Assembly: GCA_013816275.1 (NCBI GenBank)
Contig: JACDER010000085.1
Location: forward strand, 1 to 6,624
Origin: Actinomycetota bacterium
Lineage (GTDB): Bacteria; Actinomycetota; Thermoleophilia; Gaiellales; Gaiellaceae
Length of the DNA stretch: 6,624 nucleotides
Direction: 5' to 3'
Shown: piece after piece, positions 5,401 to 6,624 of the stretch
Layout: each line of letters opens with the position of its first letter
How positions within the stretch are numbered: position 1 is the stretch's first letter
Made by a program: the position numbers and the translations under genes
The notes under the pieces: model-generated
The model's database searches: none
What the model saw: the letters and a program-made list of their open reading frames with translations, nothing else
Told to the model about the DNA's origin: nothing

Positions 5401-6581
5401 GCCGCTACACCGACGCCGATCTTCCGCTCGCCGAAGAGATCGCCCGCCGCTCCGGCCTCGCGGTGGACAACGCGCGCCTGCACCGCGAGACCGAGGAGCG
5501 GGCCCGCGCCTCGCTGGTGCTCTCGCACGTGGGCGACGGTGTTTTCATGGTCGACCGAGACGGGGTCGTTCGACTCTGGAATCCGGCTGCGGAGGCGATC
5601 ACGGGTCTCGATGTGCAAGACGTCGTCGGGCGCCGCGCAGATGTGGCCCTTCCCGGCTGGGCGGAGCTGGCGGCGAGGATCCCGGTCGCGGCCGAGCCGG
5701 CGCCGGCGGCGAGGCGGGCGGAGACGCTTCCGGTGGAGGTGCGAGGCCGCGAGCTCTGGTTGTCGATCACGGGTGTCGGTTTGGCCGAAGGGACCGTGTA
5801 CGCGTTCCGCGACCTGACCGAGGAGCGGGCGCTGGAGAAGATGAGAAGCGATTTCGTCGCAACCATCTCCCACGAGCTGAGGACTCCGCTCGCCTCGGTC
5901 TACGGAGCCGCGGTGACGCTGATCGAGCGCGCCGAGACGTTGGGGCCCGACCACCGGTCGCGCCTGCTCGGCGTGATCGCGAGCGAGGCCGACCGTCTGG
6001 CGAGGATCGTCAACGACGTCCTGCTCGCGAGCAGGCTGGATTCTCAGCAGCTCGCGTTCCAGATCGAGAGCTGTGACCCCGGTGAAGCCCTGCAGCAGAC
6101 GATCGAGGCTGCGCGCGCCCACCTGCCGCTCCACATCGAGATCGAAGTCGCGAAGAGCAGCGAGCCGGCCGCGGTGGCCGCCGATGCCGAGAGGCTGCGT
6201 CAGATCCTCGGCAACCTGATCGAAAACGCGGTCAAGTACTCGCCGGACGGCGGCGTGATCCGCGTGGGGTACGAGCGCCTCGGCTCACGTCTTCGCTTCT
6301 CGGTGGCCGACCAGGGCATCGGGATTCCGCCGGAGGAGCGGGAGCGGATCTTCGAGAAGTTCTACCGGCTCGACCCCGCGCTGATCAGAGGCGTCGGGGG
6401 GACCGGGCTCGGCCTCTACATCTCGCGCGAGCTCGTCGGGAGGATGCAGGGCGCGATCTGGGCCGACTCTACGCAGGGCAAGGGATCGACCTTCTACGTC
6501 GAGCTACCGCTCGCAGACGGCGCAGCACAGACGCCGGGACGGCTCCGTAGCCGCCCCGGCGGTGTCTTGATCGATCAGTAG
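2439..6581 (+). CDS. Soluble multi-sensor histidine kinase (five GAF, two PAS, HisKA, HATPase_c)
   Basis: A two-component sensor that would autophosphorylate a histidine and pass the phosphate to a response regulator. Order by residue: GAF1 27-170 (with IPIGKGFAGRVAA), GAF2 185-363, PAS1 363-486, GAF3 487-650, GAF4 661-843, GAF5 845-1020, PAS2 1021-1130, HisKA about 1133-1203 with SHELRTP and phospho-acceptor His1145, and HATPase_c about 1240-1358. The ATPase has an N box (Asn1259, Asn1263), a G1 box DQGIGI 1291-1296, an F box (Phe1305, Phe1308) and a G2 box GTGLGL 1321-1326, so it looks intact. No transmembrane segment or signal peptide is seen, so it should be cytoplasmic. GAF2, GAF4 and GAF5 are copies of one type, each beginning FLAEA and containing ADWC. 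At 1380 residues it is large for a histidine kinase. No receiver domain is fused and no regulator gene is visible. ATG 2439 is used; ATG 2448 is the only close alternative. Ligands are unknown. Confidence 0.92.
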   Translation: MPLMEHRAGVPESGFRGAPVEDVRRAESALDELLADDLLRIKRVLHVDTVAVLLVDEHEEELVARAASGLEEEVELGVRIPIGKGFAGRVAASRAAVVIEDVDHADLLNPLLREKGIRSLLGVPLEIGDKLLGVLHIGSLTPRSFGDSDIAVLRRVARRVAIPVEQAFLYGTERGARVQLEAARAHLAFLAEASAVLGSSLDYETTLASVARLAVPELADWCVIDVVDDGGSVRRVASVCANPAHDSLAKELGHSYPARPERMEGTSKVLRSGRSELVEEITPDWLNAIAPDERQREILSAIGLRSNLLVPLIARGRTLGVLTLATAESARTYGEGDLRLAEELAARAALAVDNARLFREAEESLGLLDALFATAPVGLAFYDRELRYLKVNETLASVNGVPPEDHIGRTASEVIPNLAGEVEGQLRKVLGSGEPSLGLELQGEAPSTGEERIWLTSYYPVRTAEGETIGVGVVVTDITERTRAAMRLSAQYEVTRILSAAPSFDEVSEELLAAMCKNLGWAVGGVWAADRDSGTMRMIRAYLAEDSPAAPFIELSREFRFAPGAGLPGRAWERADVEWVADYAGDPTFPRSEMAQTVGLRSGFAFPIVLGPSVFGVIELFSTERREPDHELIEMTSALGSQIGQFIERTRAEHATERARERLAFLAEASRLLASSLEYDATLQRIAELAVPKVADWCAVSILDAEGKLEQVAIAHVDPSKVRWARELNERYPPDPDSTEGTYAVLRSGEPVLMPLIPSELLERSAVDEEHLRIIQELEARSYIAAPLIAHDQAFGVIAFLTTAESNRIYDEEDLSLAEDLARRAAVAVENAQLFRRAVENEEQQRFLAEAGSALASSLDYHDTLQRVAQLAVPAFADWCIVDVLEGDEIHRLAVAAAREESQLALDELRVSYPPTLDSPQPAAQALRERRPVIYFDFTAETLKATTRDGRHHELIELLEPCSAMALPLLARGHVVGAVTFARAESGRRYTDADLPLAEEIARRSGLAVDNARLHRETEERARASLVLSHVGDGVFMVDRDGVVRLWNPAAEAITGLDVQDVVGRRADVALPGWAELAARIPVAAEPAPAARRAETLPVEVRGRELWLSITGVGLAEGTVYAFRDLTEERALEKMRSDFVATISHELRTPLASVYGAAVTLIERAETLGPDHRSRLLGVIASEADRLARIVNDVLLASRLDSQQLAFQIESCDPGEALQQTIEAARAHLPLHIEIEVAKSSEPAAVAADAERLRQILGNLIENAVKYSPDGGVIRVGYERLGSRLRFSVADQGIGIPPEERERIFEKFYRLDPALIRGVGGTGLGLYISRELVGRMQGAIWADSTQGKGSTFYVELPLADGAAQTPGRLRSRPGGVLIDQ

Positions 6582-6624
6582 GTCGGCGGGCCTTCGTCGA
6601 CGTATGTCGTCGTGCGCCGGCGAC
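6582..6624. other. Window end after the kinase, nothing assignable
   Basis: These 43 bases follow the kinase TAG. No T-run terminator is seen, only a short CGAC-GTAT-GTCG inverted repeat around 6600. Open frames run off the window edge on both strands: ATG at 6604 on the plus strand, and a minus-strand frame that would end at a TGA at 6575-6577. They are too short to judge. Confidence 0.3.

Noticed and set aside
4151..6076. A 641-codon plus-strand open frame inside the kinase gene
   Set aside because: It is Arg/Gly/Ala-rich with no recognisable domain and lies entirely under the kinase frame, which carries intact GAF, PAS and kinase motifs. Long shadow frames are expected in GC-rich DNA.
4620..6134. 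A 504-codon minus-strand open frame opposite the kinase gene
   Set aside because: It has no recognisable domain and mirrors the codon pattern of the kinase on the other strand. There is no start signal or context supporting a real antisense gene.
6575..6624. A minus-strand frame ending at the TGA at 6575-6577, as the 3' end of a convergent gene (ending ...YVDEGPPTY), or a plus-strand start at ATG 6604
   Set aside because: Both are fewer than 20 codons in the window, and G/C at third positions is high in every frame here. Neither can be supported without the flanking sequence.
1..6624. CRISPR arrays, tRNA or rRNA genes, insertion-sequence ends or phage-type genes
   Set aside because: No regularly spaced short repeats, cloverleaf-like sequences, transposase motifs or terminal inverted repeats were seen on reading either strand.

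Overview
The window is GC-rich DNA (roughly two-thirds G+C by eye, with strong G/C preference at third codon positions). It is densely packed and has short intergenic gaps, a GTG start and a soluble multi-GAF/PAS histidine kinase. This suggests a high-GC actinobacterium. The style of the GAF domains would suit Thermoleophilia (Solirubrobacterales/Gaiellales relatives), but that placement is inference, not something the sequence proves.

Layout from left to right. (1) Bases 2-310, + strand: the C-terminal end of formate--tetrahydrofolate ligase (fhs), a housekeeping one-carbon enzyme whose start lies outside the window. (2) Bases 311-414: a convergent intergenic gap holding only weak hairpins. 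(3) Bases 415-1383, - strand: a 322-aa predicted lipoprotein made of three tandem domains of about 86 residues, each with a conserved cysteine pair. I do not recognise this family. (4) Bases 1356-1945, - strand: a small ankyrin-repeat protein gene upstream of the lipoprotein and overlapping its start by 28 nt. As given it carries a one-base frameshift near 1534/1535; restoring one base gives a clean 196-aa ankyrin protein. (5) Bases 1946-1975: a 30-bp, AT-rich divergent promoter region containing the palindrome TTAGTT-N5-AACTAA. (6) Bases 1976-2407, + strand: a MarR-family repressor. (7) Bases 2439-6581, + strand: a 1380-aa cytoplasmic sensor histidine kinase with the order GAF-GAF-PAS-GAF-GAF-GAF-PAS-HisKA-HATPase_c. 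The last 43 bases hold nothing I can assign.

How the genes may work together (inference): the MarR protein probably binds the palindrome and controls both its own transcript, which may include the kinase gene 31 bp downstream, and the divergent ankyrin-lipoprotein pair. The ankyrin and lipoprotein genes look translationally coupled. This would be a small signal-responsive locus linking a cytoplasmic repeat protein, a surface lipoprotein, a ligand-responsive repressor and a multi-input kinase. No response regulator is visible here, so the kinase is an orphan within this window. The individual families other than the lipoprotein are ordinary. The more unusual points are the lipoprotein's repeat structure with a recently homogenised 95-bp segment, the ultra-compact divergent promoter, and the frameshift that would send ribosomes out of frame through the lipoprotein start.
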